Positions 18,925-29,900 of a stretch of 44,030 bases of DNA are shown in pieces. Position 1 is the first letter of the stretch. Every line of letters begins with the position of its first letter. The notes beneath the pieces were generated by a model, which was not told the origin of the DNA, did not search any database, and was given only the letters and a program-made list of their open reading frames with translations. The stretch comes from Mesostigma viride (Eukaryota > Streptophyta > Mesostigmatophyceae > Mesostigmatales > Mesostigmataceae): the NCBI GenBank assembly GCA_009746045.1, contig RPFO01002306.1, positions 1 to 44,030 of the forward strand, read 5' to 3'. Both the position numbers and the translations under genes were made by a program.

Positions 18925-19149
18925 GTTTTGGACGCGCCCTTCTTCGCCCCCCCTCCGCCCGCGGGTGGTGCGGTGTGTTGAGTCGTATATACGGATCCGT
19001 ATATTGTTAATAAATATTTTTGGGTTGGTCCGTCTCTGCGTGAGCGCTTGTGTGTTGGATCGCGGCCCCGCGGCTTGTGTCCCCCTCCCCGTCCCGTCCC
19101 CGGCCCCGCGCCGGAGCGGTTCGGGCTGTCCCCCACGGCACTGGCCGTC
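18925..19149. other. Transition zone, no gene seen
   Basis: The stretch holds the 3' end of the Rieske gene (AATAAATATTTTT at about 19,007) and then GC-rich sequence with CCCC/GGGG runs. Dense coding stops here and the repeat region starts, so it is the boundary between the two kinds of DNA in the window. Confidence 0.5.
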
Positions 19150-19870
19150 TCCCACGGCAAACGAAAAGTTTGAAAAGTTCGGGCGAACAGGATAGCCCGA
19201 ACTTTTCAGGATAGCCCGAACTTTTCAGAGCCTCCCACGCGAAAACGAAAAGTTTCAAAAAGTTTTGGCTCTGATTCCCACGGCAAATGAAAAGTTTGAA
19301 AAGTTCGGGCTATGGTTCGGGCGAACGCAAAATCGCCCGAACCGCCAACTTAGTTCCCACTGGCGGGGGTGTGCACGGGTAGGGGTGTGTATATCCTTTG
19401 TGTTGGTTTGCTAACACATAAAATATTGGTATGGTTGCTAACACATATTATTATGGGTATGGTTGCTAACACATAAAATATAGGTATGTTTGCTAACACA
19501 TATTATTATGGGTATGGCTGTATACAGGGTAGTGTGTAGTTGTAAATAATATGTGTTAGGAAGTGTGTTCAAATAATATGTGTTAGGAAGTGTGTGCAAT
19601 ATTTTATGTGTTAGGAAAGGAAGGTAGAGTATATACGAGAGTGCAGTGCACCCCGTCCGGTGGGGACTAAGTTGGCGGTTCGTGCTATTTTTCGTTCGCC
19701 CGAACCTTCGCCCGAACTTTTCAAACTTTTCATTTGCCGTGGGACTCAGAGCCAAAACTTTTCAAAACTTTTGGTTTTCCCGTGGGAGGTTTTGAAAAGT
19801 TCGGGCTATCGCGAAAAGTTCGGGCGAACAGGATAGCCCGAACTTTTCAAACTTTTCATTTTCCGTGGGA
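19150..19870. mobile_element. Foldback element (MITE-like), copy 1
   Basis: About 235-bp imperfect terminal inverted repeats, starting TCCCACGG and ending CCGTGGGA, surround an A/T-rich core. The arms are built from repeated palindromic words (AAAAGTTCGGGCTAT and its complement). The core carries short repeats of TTGCTAACACATAAAATAT and, in reverse, ATATGTGTTAGGAAGTGTGT. No transposase is encoded. A relative lies at 37,027-37,631. No target duplication is obvious. Extra copies of GTTCGCCCGAACC follow at about 19,900-19,940. Confidence 0.75.
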
Positions 19871-20267
19871 TTCGTCGAGTGTCGTGGGGGATAGCCCGAA
19901 CCGTTCGCCCGAACCGTTCGCCCGAACCGTTCGCCCGCCCCGCCCGGCGGTGTGCGTCCGCTTTCCGGCGTCCGCGCGCCGACTCGGCACTGACTCGACC
20001 CGGATTCGGCCCGCGGGGCGTGGAGGGTCCACGGGCGCCTGTCACGTGCCGTAACCGTCGGCTACCGGCCCGCGACTGTCAAAACCGGCGCCTGTCGGCC
20101 CGCGCAGTCCCGTGCCCCGGTGACTGCTGGCGCCTGTCACCGATGGCACTTACTGCTGGCGGCGGTCACCTGCCGGATCTTGCAGCTACTAGCCCGCGCC
20201 TGTCAGTCGCGGCACCCCTCGGCCCGCGCCTGTCGTCCCGCGCAGTCCCATGCAGAGCTGACTACTG
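19871..20267. other. GC-rich spacer with degenerate minisatellite units
   Basis: Tandem GTTCGCCCGAACC words are followed by decayed copies of the 29-bp unit described next. Open frames cross this stretch, but they follow the repeats and show no coding pattern. No gene seen. Confidence 0.5.
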
Positions 20268-20499
20268 GCGTCTGTCACCCACGCGAGTCGCTGCTGGCGA
20301 CCGTCACCCATGCGAGTTGCCACTGGCGCCCGTCACCCACGCAAGTCGCTGCTGGCGACCGTCACCCATGCGAGTTGCCACTGGCGCCCGTCACCCACGC
20401 AAGTCGCTGCTGGCACCCGTCACCCATGCGAGTTGCTGCTGGCGCCCGTCACCCATGCGAGTTGCTGCTGGCGCCCGTCACCCACGCGAGCTGCTGCTG
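20268..20499. repeat. 29-bp minisatellite, 8 units
   Basis: Eight contiguous units of 29 bp with the core GCGCCCGTCACCCAYGCRAG. Units alternate between two forms (GCGACCGTCACCCATG and GCGCCCGTCACCCACG), giving a 58-bp higher-order repeat in the middle. Decayed units occur to the left and again at 21,868-21,990, on the other side of the MYND gene. Confidence 0.85.
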
Positions 20500-20529
20500 G
20501 CGTCTGACACCTGCCAGAACCAGCGCCTG

Positions 20530-20926
20530 TCGGCCCGCCGCCTGTCCGATCCGGCCCTGCCGAGGCCCGCGCGAAGCGCGCGACACCCACGACAGTCCAA
20601 TGGGAGTCCGACGCGTGTCACGCGGGCACGACACGGCGGCATATTCCCACGAATATTCCAAGCGGACCAATGGGACGCTGCCACGTGGCGGCGGCGCGGC
20701 GCTTCCACGGGATATTCATGGGAATATTCCCGGCGCGGCGCCCTTCTAGAAGGCGCGGCGCTCCGCGGATATTCCGTGGGAATATTCCGTCCCACCAATC
20801 CGGACCTGCCGCGTGGCACGGGACTATTGGGCGGGGCGGGGGGGTGCGGGCACATAAGCGGAGGAGGGCGAGTTTGGCAGCCAAACCACGCCAATCCGCA
20901 CGAGCACGCACAGACTGTCAGCCGCT
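20530..20926 (+). promoter_or_regulatory. Promoter region of the MYND gene with composite and palindromic sites
   Basis: Three composites of CCAAT, ten bases, then CACGTG or CGCGTG lie at 20597-20617, 20667-20687 and 20795-20815. Several GAATATTCC palindromes occur (20,642-20,659, about 20,715-20,730, 20,767-20,787), plus CTTCTAGAAGG at about 20,744, which matches a heat-shock-element core. CACATAAGCGG, about 75 bases before the ATG, is the best TATA-like word. GC-rich blocks (GGCGCGGCGC) separate the sites. Confidence 0.6.
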
Positions 20927-21721
20927 ATGGATTCCACCCCTCTGATTGCCAATGAGCTCCCTCAGGATCACTCCGACCTGTTTGCGGAGTTGTGCGGGGG
21001 CTGGTACCGCTTGGTGGTGCGCAAGGCCATGGAAAACTCCAGCAATTTGTACAGCTGCGTGAATGAGTGGGAAAAGAAGTTGAAAACCCCCTTTTGCGTG
21101 CTGGTTCGTTTCGACTCCTTTACGGCTCTGGATCGCCAGTTGGAGTTTGAATTCATTGACGTACGCACTGCGATCAGCAGGAAGTACTGCGTTCGCAGTC
21201 AGATCCTGTCCCACATTCGCCCTGAGAGCGAGTTCATGCTTCTGTGCGTCCTCCTTCGCGAGAAGAAGGAGGATGACGGGTTCATCGACCTGGTTACCAG
21301 GATTGGCCTGTCCTTCCGCGTGCCCAAGGACGCGGACAAGATCGTTGCGAGGACGGCGTTTCCCTATACCCGCCCCTGCGAGAAGGTGGTGATCACAGTG
21401 CGCACGCCCATTTTGGACAGCCCCATTGGTCCTTTCCCCGAGTCGGTTCGCGGTTTCTGCGCTGCGCCGGGGTGTGAGAAGAAGGGCAAGAGAGAGGTGA
21501 AGCGCAGGTGCGCCAGCTGCCAGGATGCGCGGTACTGCTCCCGCGAGTGCCAGGTTGCGCACTGGAAGATCCACAAGGCGGACTGCACTCTGCTCACCCA
21601 CGTGTGGACTTGCACCTCTGGTGTGAAGTTCCCCCTGCGCGGGGACACTCTGCGTGTGAAAGACGATTGCACTGGGTTTGAGGGCCGCCAGACGCCCTGC
21701 CTGCGCATGTACAACCGCTAA
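20927..21721 (+). CDS. MYND zinc-finger protein (accessory region)
   Basis: 264 residues in one unbroken frame. The MYND finger lies near the C-terminus (about residues 183-224): CAAPGCEKKG, then RRCASCQDARYCSRECQVAHWKIHKADC, with all eight ligands present. The N-terminal 170 residues (YRLVVRKAMENSSNLYSCV, LRFD-type strands) are not recognised. MYND fingers bind proline-rich partners. The plan resembles that of the viral MYND gene at 13,450, but identity outside the finger is not obvious. The promoter shares its sites with the RING/TRAF and F-box genes. The intact frame in this gene contrasts with many in the viral part. Confidence 0.75.
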   Translation: MDSTPLIANELPQDHSDLFAELCGGWYRLVVRKAMENSSNLYSCVNEWEKKLKTPFCVLVRFDSFTALDRQLEFEFIDVRTAISRKYCVRSQILSHIRPESEFMLLCVLLREKKEDDGFIDLVTRIGLSFRVPKDADKIVARTAFPYTRPCEKVVITVRTPILDSPIGPFPESVRGFCAAPGCEKKGKREVKRRCASCQDARYCSRECQVAHWKIHKADCTLLTHVWTCTSGVKFPLRGDTLRVKDDCTGFEGRQTPCLRMYNR

Positions 21722-22732
21722 ACAGTCAGGCCTGCGTGCCTGCAAAGGGGTCTAGCGATGGCCTATTCCTTATTATTCTTATTGTAATGAAATGACATTT
21801 TCCTTATGTGCATGGGACTTGAACTATTCCAATGAGTCATATATAGCAACAATACCCATAGAGTAACACTGTCGCCTGTCACTCATGACACTACCTGCTG
21901 TCGCATGTCACCCATGCCGCTTGATGCTGCTGCCCGTCACCGACGAGATTGTATGCTAGCGCCTGTCACCGACTCCATATGCGCACTACAATACGGTTCG
22001 TAGGAGACGCGAAATGAGTGAGAATGTTACCCGAGCGGTAACGAGGATTTGCACCGTTGATTTTAACATATGTTTCTTTTTTTGCGCCATTTGGCGAGCA
22101 TCGACTGGAGCCTGAACCTAGCGGGGGAATCGTGCGGGGGAATCTTGCGGGGGAATCTTGCGGGGAAAAATTCCGAACGTGATTTTAGCGAAGTCCTACT
22201 ATACTTTGCTTGGTACACGGTACTACAGTTTCGTCACTGAAAATTTTCTGTAGTTGCGTTGGTTTTTCGTACGTTCCGCTGAAATTTTTGTGTTCAGTGC
22301 CCAGATCACAATTTGATCCGGGCGCAAAATGATTGGCTGTACGGTACGAACCAAAAACGAAATTTTAGTATCTAAGTTCCGCAGCGCTTGCTGAATTTGC
22401 CCCGGAAGCCCGGGGGCACTTTCCCCGCTGAAAAAGGTGTCCGCGGAAGCGTATTGTAGTGGCCACGTGGCAGACTGGCATGGCATGGCAAGTAGGTCCG
22501 TACGGCAAATGGGGTCACCTTAAGGTTTTGTAGTATGGGGTCACCCACCCTCCTCCCACGACACAACCCATGCGCGACCCCATACTACTAAACCCTAGGG
22601 CGACCCCACCGTCCACCCGGCCGTCCACCTGGCCGTACTGTGACAGGCGCCAGTATCGTGGGAACCTCTAGTATCATGGGATATCCGTTCAAGTCCTATT
22701 CGCGGGCCGCGGGTTCCTATCTAATGATGCAT
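21722..22732. other. Gene-free spacer with small repeats
   Basis: It holds the 3' region of the MYND gene (A/T-rich, TTGTAATGAAATGA at about 21,783), decayed minisatellite units (21,868-21,990), three tandem words of GGGGGAATCTTGC (22,120-22,160), one GCCACGTGGC at about 22,461, and an inverted repeat at 22,524-22,594 (GTAGTATGGGGTC against GACCCCATACTAC). No coding frame with credible structure was seen. Confidence 0.5.
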
Positions 22733-22754
22733 TGGTGTTGGATTTGCATGCAAT

Positions 22755-22764
22755 GAGTCTTATT
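22755..22764 (-). terminator. Shared 3'-end motif of the RING/TRAF gene
   Basis: AATAAGACTC on the minus strand, about 115 bases after the stop of the RING/TRAF gene, followed by TGCATGCAAATCCAACAC. The same block follows the zinc-protein gene at 36,965, and the first ten bases follow the F-box gene at 38,634. It is probably a polyadenylation or termination signal, since it contains AATAA. Confidence 0.55.
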
Positions 22765-23491
22765 TATTACAATGTACAATAGGCAAAGTCCTAATCAACA
22801 ATGTCCTCAACGAGGTGCATCCAAGGGCACACTCACTACAGGGAGGAATAGCCCCCTTCCCCTTTCTAGACCCCCTACTCATCCTCAACCACAATCACCT
22901 CCTGGGGCTGAACATTAGCAACCAACTGTGCGTCCCTCTCAACAATGCGCCTCGTCGCATCGCGGAAGCGTTCCACCAACCGCCTCACGGCCAGCGCGTC
23001 CCACCCAACGCCACCGCCGAGTGCCTCAAAGAAGGCCACAGCCAGTGCATTGCCCGCAGACCCGGAGCACTGCAGTTGGGGGTGATCCCTGATGTACTGC
23101 AGGGCGGACAGGAAACCGTTGACTCCCGCGGGGTAATCCGCATTCCCCCCACAGCGCGAACAGCGAAAGAAGCGCGAGCAGCAGGAGCAGCAGCAGGAGC
23201 AGCAGCAGGAGCAGCAGGAGGAGCAGCAGCGGCGGCGGCGGCGGCGATGGCGGCCGGCAGACCACGGAAACCACACTCTGACACGTTGTCCACCACGCGC
23301 AGGTGGCGATCCAAGTCCTCGCGGCTGGTGGCCTGGTAGGTGCAGCCCAGGATGGTCACGGTGCCGTTATCACCAGGGAGAGAAAGCTTGTTGGGGCAGG
23401 GCCTGACAAGCTTAGCGCAGGTGTTGTCGTGAATCGCCTCCTCGCCGAGCACGACCTCGCCGCCGCACCCGCGAGCGCACAGACGCACATT

Positions 23492-25517
23492 CACAATCGG
23501 ATTTCTTTGAAAAGAGTTTCTCGAAGTGAGGCGGGGAATAAGGCCGCTCGCGGGAGCCGCCTGGATGGTCGGCTGAACCGGGCGGGTTTGGCAGATGTAA
23601 CCGGATTTGGCTAATGGCTGGCGACCTGGAATTGTTAGTAGGGGCAGTGGCCCTATTGTGCTACAATCTCGAAACAATCTTATGCTTAAAGTTTGACAGG
23701 GCCGGGTTTGTTGAACCGGTTTGTTGAATGATAATTAGAACCTTTCGGAAAGGGTATTTGATTGGTTGTTGTTTTTGTGGTACGGTAGGTGTCGCTACAT
23801 TCTCAGGTTGGCGTGTTAAGTTAAGCTCGGTTGCTGATGTCAGCCCCGTGCTAGGGCAGTTTGACTACTTTGGCGGCGTAGTGACATTGTTGTGGTCTTT
23901 TTTCTTGTAAACGTTGGCTGAGCGCCGACGGCTGAGGCTATGGCGGTACAAGAAGTGCCTCACCAGCCTTGCGCTCAGCATGGGTGCGGGGCTAAAATTT
24001 GTTAACCAAATTTCCGGCATCCATGATCCCTGGCTGCTTAAGGCGGTTGGGATTCATGGCTGCCACTGGCCCGGAATTAATGTCCGGGTGATCGGGGTTT
24101 AAATGCGAAGCGGGGGCTGATGCATTATTTAATGGCTGGTTTGTTTGAAAGAAACGGCCAGCTGGCCGGGTTGGGCAAGGGCTAGCTTGCTTGATGGTTC
24201 CGTACCTGGGGATGCTTGCGCCTCGGGTTGGGCTGTCGGCAGGCTGGCCTGCCTTTGAGTTGTCTCGTACCTGGAAATGCTTGCATTCCGGGTTGGGCTT
24301 GGCTTGAGGGCCGCCGCGGCTCGGGGGGGTAAAAAATTTAAGTCACCGTTGTGGGACACGGAGCCTCGGCGCAGGAGGCAAGGGCTGAAAGCCAACTTGA
24401 TTTCGTAATCAGTGGTATTTCCACTTTTTTGTACGGAAGGAGTGTTTATGTGCTCGGCACTAGGATGGTTGCTCTTCAAAAAAGTTGTAAACTGGGCGTC
24501 GGCTGGAATCAGCGGCGCCAGTCAGCAGCTTTTGCTTTGACTTTGTGTTCCGCGACAGCACCCCTTAGCGGACCAGAGAAGAGGTCGGCAACGAGGTCAG
24601 CGGGGGCCCCCGAGTGGGGTCAAAAGTGCGAGCTGTGTCGATTGACAGTGCATGAATTTTTGTGCATTCACAGTCGCTGGGAATTAAATCTGTTTTCTGG
24701 CAACGGAGAGCGCCCATCGCGACAGGACAGCTTTTGACGGGAAAGGAAATGGTGCTTCTTTAGCGGACCGGAGGGCCAGGAAGGGGAGGTTGGGTAATCG
24801 CGAGCCATGCCTAAGGAGTTCTTAATAGCGGTTCTGTAACCGCTACCTGTCTGTATGCATCTACTTATTGTTTTAACAAAGATGCTGGTGACTATGGTGA
24901 GCAAACGGGTGTATGAATCGGATTTCTTTGAAAAGAGTTTCTCGAAGTGAGGCGGGGAATAAGGCCGCTCGCGGGAGCCGCCTGGATGGTCGGCTGAACC
25001 GGGCGGGTTTGGCAGATGTAACCGGATTTGGCTAATGGCTGGCGACCTGGAATTGTTAGTAGGGGCAGTGGCCCTATTGTGCTACAATCTCGAAACAATC
25101 TTATGCTTAAAGTTTGACAGGGCCGGGTTTGTTGAACCGGTTTGTTGAATGATAATTAGAACCTTTCGGAAAGGGTATTTGATTGGTTGTTGTTTTTGTG
25201 GTACGGTAGGTGTCGCTACATTCTCAGGTTGGCGTGTTAAGTTAAGCTCGGTTGCTGATGTCAGCCCCGTGCTAGGGCAGTTTGACTACTTTGGCGGCGT
25301 AGTGACATTGTTGTGGTCTTTTTTCTTGTCCCACCCACCCACCCTCTTTGGTGGCCTGGTCTGCGCGGGTAATCGCGAGCCATGCCTAAGGAGTTCTTAA
25401 TAGCGGTTCTGTAACCGCTACCTGTCTGTATGCATCTACTTATTGTTTTAACAAAGATGCTGGTGACTATGGTGAGCAAACGGGTGTATGAAGGGTGAAT
25501 GTGAGTCTGTCGACACC
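23492..25517. mobile_element. 2.0-kb insertion of unknown type with internal direct repeats
   Basis: It is bounded by CACATT at 23,486-23,491 and 25,518-25,523, a 6-bp target duplication in the coding exon. It consists of a 414-bp block at 23,495-23,908 repeated at 24,916-25,329, and a 126-bp block at 24,792-24,917 repeated at 25,367-25,492. This makes a partial tandem dimer: a long unit with about 880 bp of middle sequence, then a short unit with about 37 bp. The 126-bp block holds a perfect hairpin, TAGCGGTT/AACCGCTA. No long terminal inverted repeat, transposase or reverse transcriptase is visible. The 414-bp blocks could be LTRs of a small element, but their outer flanks do not match. Confidence 0.65.
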
Positions 25518-25554
25518 CACATTGCGCTTGTACTGGCTGCCAGTGCGCATCAGG

Positions 25555-26182
25555 AGTTAACGAAACTGTGGCTGAACTGTGGTTCAGCCTGCACTGATTA
25601 ATATCTACAGAGGAAGTAGTTATATTAATCAATAGGTTTACGTTGCTGGTTATGGCTACCAGCACAGAATACACGAGGCACGTGAGAACCGTCGCCAAAG
25701 GTGCGAGGACACAGGTGCAGGGAAAGTGGTGCTACCAAGTGGCAGCGTCCTGCTCGTTATATACTAATTGTGACGCAGTCACATCCAGATGACTGATAGG
25801 ACAGATCATCTCACAATATTGCTGTCCTTCACTCTGGACCAGCAGATCTCGACTCGTTATCCATAAATAGTCACATCAGTGTCCTGTCGCACAAGTCCTG
25901 TCACTATTTGTTACGTCTAATCAATAGCATTGAATAGACCGCAGTGTCGGAGACTAAATGTCCTATCGTACACTGTGACAAGACGCCGTATGCCACGCGT
26001 CACTTGAAGAACCACCGTAGAATCACCGAATCCAAGTAGAATGTAGTAGAACAGTATCTTGCTCATATCTCGAGCAATACTCATCAGAATGAACCCGTTT
26101 CTGGATTGTAGTAACCGGAAGTAGAATCTCTACAAGCCAAGTAGCTTAGTAGAATAATATTGCTTGCCAGGCAATATTAACT
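25555..26182 (-). repeat. 3' LTR
   Basis: 628 bp with ends AGTTAAC and ATTAACT, which form a short inverted repeat (AGTTAA/TTAACT) in place of the usual TG...CA. It is almost identical to 32,400-33,027. Confidence 0.9.
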
Positions 26183-26958
26183 CCAGCCCTTTCTTCTCTT
26201 TTAGAGCTTGGACATAACAGCCATATTAACTCCAGCCCTTTCTTTCTTTTAGAGCTGTTAGGCTTGGCAACACATATATAGAAACAACATGCATAGCACT
26301 TGACATCCCTCCCAGCTCTCTGTAGTCTCTGCTCGGGATTAATCAAGCACCAGATCACAACACATCTCAGCCATGACGAATTACAATGAATTCCCTATCC
26401 ACTGGAAGTAGAAAGCCAAGTGTTTGGAATAGCAGCTTGTGGCTAACCAGAATAATGACCAAAATGGAATCATCACCATAATGGCTCCTGATTGGAACCC
26501 CACAAGTTACCCACAAGACCTTATCAGGTAGACATTGATAGTTATCAGAACTGGCGCCCACCATGGACTGAGAAATAGCACATCACAAAATATATTAAGC
26601 ACATGACAAACTACATTCCTCTGTCTGGGACAAAACTAGGGGGACCTGTCGCCACCTCACCAGCAAGGTTGATGGGCCAGCCAATCCGGGAAAATCCGCC
26701 TAAGCAGCCCCAGGGAATCGAACCCTGCCCTATAAAATCCCTTTGGTTGAGACAAACCTCAAACTGAGGACAAACCCCCAACCAACATCATGCTCCATGA
26801 CTGAGCATTACATAGAATACAGTATTATACACATATGTACACAGAGCATTACTGCCCTCAGAGCATCACAGCTCTCAGCATAACAGAGCCCAGCTCTATG
26901 TTAGCTCTTCTCACCCAATCAGTCACCAAACTCAAAGCTCCAACTGGAATTGCTCAAC
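26183..26958 (-). other. Retrotransposon 3' untranslated region with duplicated polypurine tract
   Basis: The purine-rich word next to the LTR (reverse complement of CCCTTTCTTCTCTTTTAGAGCT) is duplicated with the LTR edge ATATTAACT at about 26,220-26,258. A hairpin shaped like a tRNA T-arm (CAGGG stem, TTCGATT loop) lies at 26,711-26,727. No coding frame was seen. Confidence 0.55.
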
Positions 26959-29900
26959 TCACACAGAGGAGCTCATCAGCTTGTAAAGAAGCTTATATTG
27001 CTCAGCAGACTTGTGAGGTAACTTGGTCAAGGCATCAGCAGGATTCTCAGAACCTGGAAGATGTTGAATATCCACCAGACCTGCCAACTCCTTCAACAGG
27101 AGATAATCCAGATCTCTGCTCCTGGCCAACTGCTTGTGCACAAACTGGACCATGCCCATGTTATCTGAAAGGATCAAGGTTTCCATCTGAAGAGTATGAG
27201 GAGTCACTGAAGCCATAGCTAGCAACAGCTCCTTGATGTACAAACTGGACTGAATCCCTTCACAAATGGCTCTGCACTCAGAGACATCTGAACTCACAGC
27301 AACCCTTCTTTGAAGACGACTGTACCAGGCCACAAGACTAGGCCTATGTTGCTGAAGCACAAACAAGCCAGCTGACCTGCCTCTGACCTTAGAAACTTGC
27401 CTGCTATCCATGGAGCTATCAACATAGATATCCAAGGAAAATGGCAAAGACAAATCAATCCCAGCTAAAGTAATACCAGGAGACTTGTTAACATGTGCAA
27501 TAATCTGGGAAGGCTCCTCCAGAATTAGCACATCATCAGGGGATCTGCTATGGACCATCATGTCAGGCCCACAAATGCTGCCATACCAGGCCAACTTGCC
27601 TTTCAGCTCAGGTGCAATGGATGACGTCATGACCTCTGGAACAGATTGAAGAATGGTACTCTTGTAGTCATTGCCCGCCTGCAGCTTAATCAGCCACTGA
27701 CTCCCCTCCTGAACCAATGTAGCCTGCATTCCACAGAACGTGACAGCCTCTCCAGGCTTCTGCCACAATTCTTTTCCCAAAGGAAATGCATCATTAATGA
27801 TGGGCACAAACTGACTCAACCACTTAGTGGGAGCAATCAAGTGCAAGTCATCACCATGCAGGCTAGCATACACAGGTAAATCATGCCACCTACCCAGCAA
27901 TAAACATGGGTCCACAGATGACACCTTCAACCCACAGTGTTTAGTCAAGAAGTCTTCCAAGGTGAGCCTCCAAATGATGGGACTGGACCTGAGACCTTCT
28001 AGACCCTTCAGAATCAGCAGGTAGCTAGACTGGAGCTCTGCCTGCCAGGCTACAGGAACTGGCACATGAAATGGAGTTTCACAATGCCACACCTGCTGAG
28101 CCACACTGGGATCACCCTTCAGAAATGCTCTCTTGAAATCTAGCAGAACTGAAGACATATCAGCACCCTGGTTCAGCATACCGACATACAGGCACAATAA
28201 AATACGCCATGTATCATGTAGCATCCCAGGTGTATACAACTCCTCGCCCAGAAGATCCCCAGTACCACGGTATTCATTGAGAACTGGACGCACATGGGGA
28301 ACAGACACCCCCTCCACCTCCTTCCGCTTGATGACGAATCTGAGCTTCAACCGTGTACTGTATGGGGGAACTTCATTCACAGGCTGACAGCAGTCAAACT
28401 GCAACCACTCCTCTAGAGCCTTGGCAAATGCTAGCCTCCAGGCCTCAAACATTAGAGGAGAACTCATTTCCTGGACAAGCTGATCATAGCTAAGAGGAGA
28501 ATGAGCAGCCAGTGATCTCTTAGTAATACCAATACTGCTAGGGTGTAGAGCAGCTGGCATAACAAGACTGGAAGCCACAGGAATCTGATTCTCAGGCCAC
28601 TGCACATTCTTGATCGCTTTCACAGAATTAAATACACTGGCAAGGGAGGTTTTAAAATTGACCAAGGGTATGCTACCCCAGCCAAACTTTCTCAGCTTAT
28701 CAGATGCCACAACAATTCTAGGAGAGCTCAGAAAATTTTGACCCAAGATGATAGGGCCATCATAATCTTCAAGCACAAGAAATGTGACATCCTCACCCAT
28801 GAAGGGTACCAGCACCTCTCCCAATACCATAATGTGTGTCCTGCCACTAAAGTCAGACACCCAAGCACAACTAGGCGAAAGCACCTGCCGTTGACCTGTA
28901 TGTTGAGATCCCATAACAGAAACCTCAGCATTGGTATCTACCTCTAGGACAGCATCCTCGGACTCCTCCAACTGGCTGAGCTTGGACACCCGAGGTCCTT
29001 GCTTGGCTTTTTGCATAGCCAGCACCACATCTTTCAGGCCCACACCTCTATGCTTAGTGAGGCTAGAGGGGACCACATCTGCCTGTCCTAAGGATGGAAA
29101 GTTAACCGATCCAGGGGTCTGGCCAGGACTTACCCGGGGATTACTTCCAGCTTGAACGTGATGATCAGGGATGACGTCATGACCAACTGGCAAGGTTGTC
29201 ACATCAGGAGCTACTGCCTCTGCTTCAGCACCCCTTAGACGTACATATGACCACGACAGACGGTGCACATTCTGGGGAGGATCCTCCATCTTCACCCAGC
29301 ACTTGTGCCCAGCTAGTTCCACCCTGGTCACTACTCCAGGGTGCCAGCTACCACGCTTGCCTGCAAGCTTGGGCTCTTTCCACACAATTACCCTCTGGCC
29401 AACAACAGGTTTCAGAACACTCCAGCCCTTGTCTTTCTGCCTCAACTTGGCAAACTTGAACATAAGGCTATCTTTCCAGGCTTGCTCAACCTCAGTAGGG
29501 AGCTCCCGAAGATGCAATGATAATGGAGTCACAGGGACCTCTCCAACATACATGGATGCCCTGACATTCAATCTGTCCTCAACTGACCTTAACCAGGCCG
29601 TCTTGATAATAGCTGGAACCAATCTTGGAATCTTCTTCTCCGTCAGCAGAATAGTCTTGAGTTCTCTGATTGTCCTCTCCACCACGCCTTGACTGCCATG
29701 GGACTCCCTGTGTACAATAAATAACTCAGGGAGGTCTTCATTCCCCATGCAGCACTCAAATTCTAAATCACACTGCAGCTGGATCACTGGTTTCATTCTG
29801 GATCTGATAGCCTGGAGCCCAGCCACCAAACATGGCTTAGACTTGTCTTGCAACAGCTCCAGCACCTTGTACTTGGTATATCTATCAACACCAACCAACA

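Noticed and set aside
19879-20955. Open frame of about 358 codons across the minisatellite and MYND promoter
   Set aside because: The product follows the 29-bp repeat, changes character at each repeat boundary and overlaps promoter motifs. GC-rich repeats without A/T leave frames open by chance.
23161-23260. Cysteine- or leucine-rich protein encoded by the GCAGCAGGA repeat
   Set aside because: All frames of the trinucleotide tract stay open. Only the alanine frame links to the TRAF-type coding text.
24351-24737. 128-codon frame inside the 2.0-kb element
   Set aside because: There is no domain and no coding pattern, and it spans repeat-like sequence. It is too weak to call a gene.
26711-26727. 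Possible tRNA gene in the retroelement 3' region
   Set aside because: Only a T-arm-like hairpin is present. No acceptor, D or anticodon arm can be formed around it.
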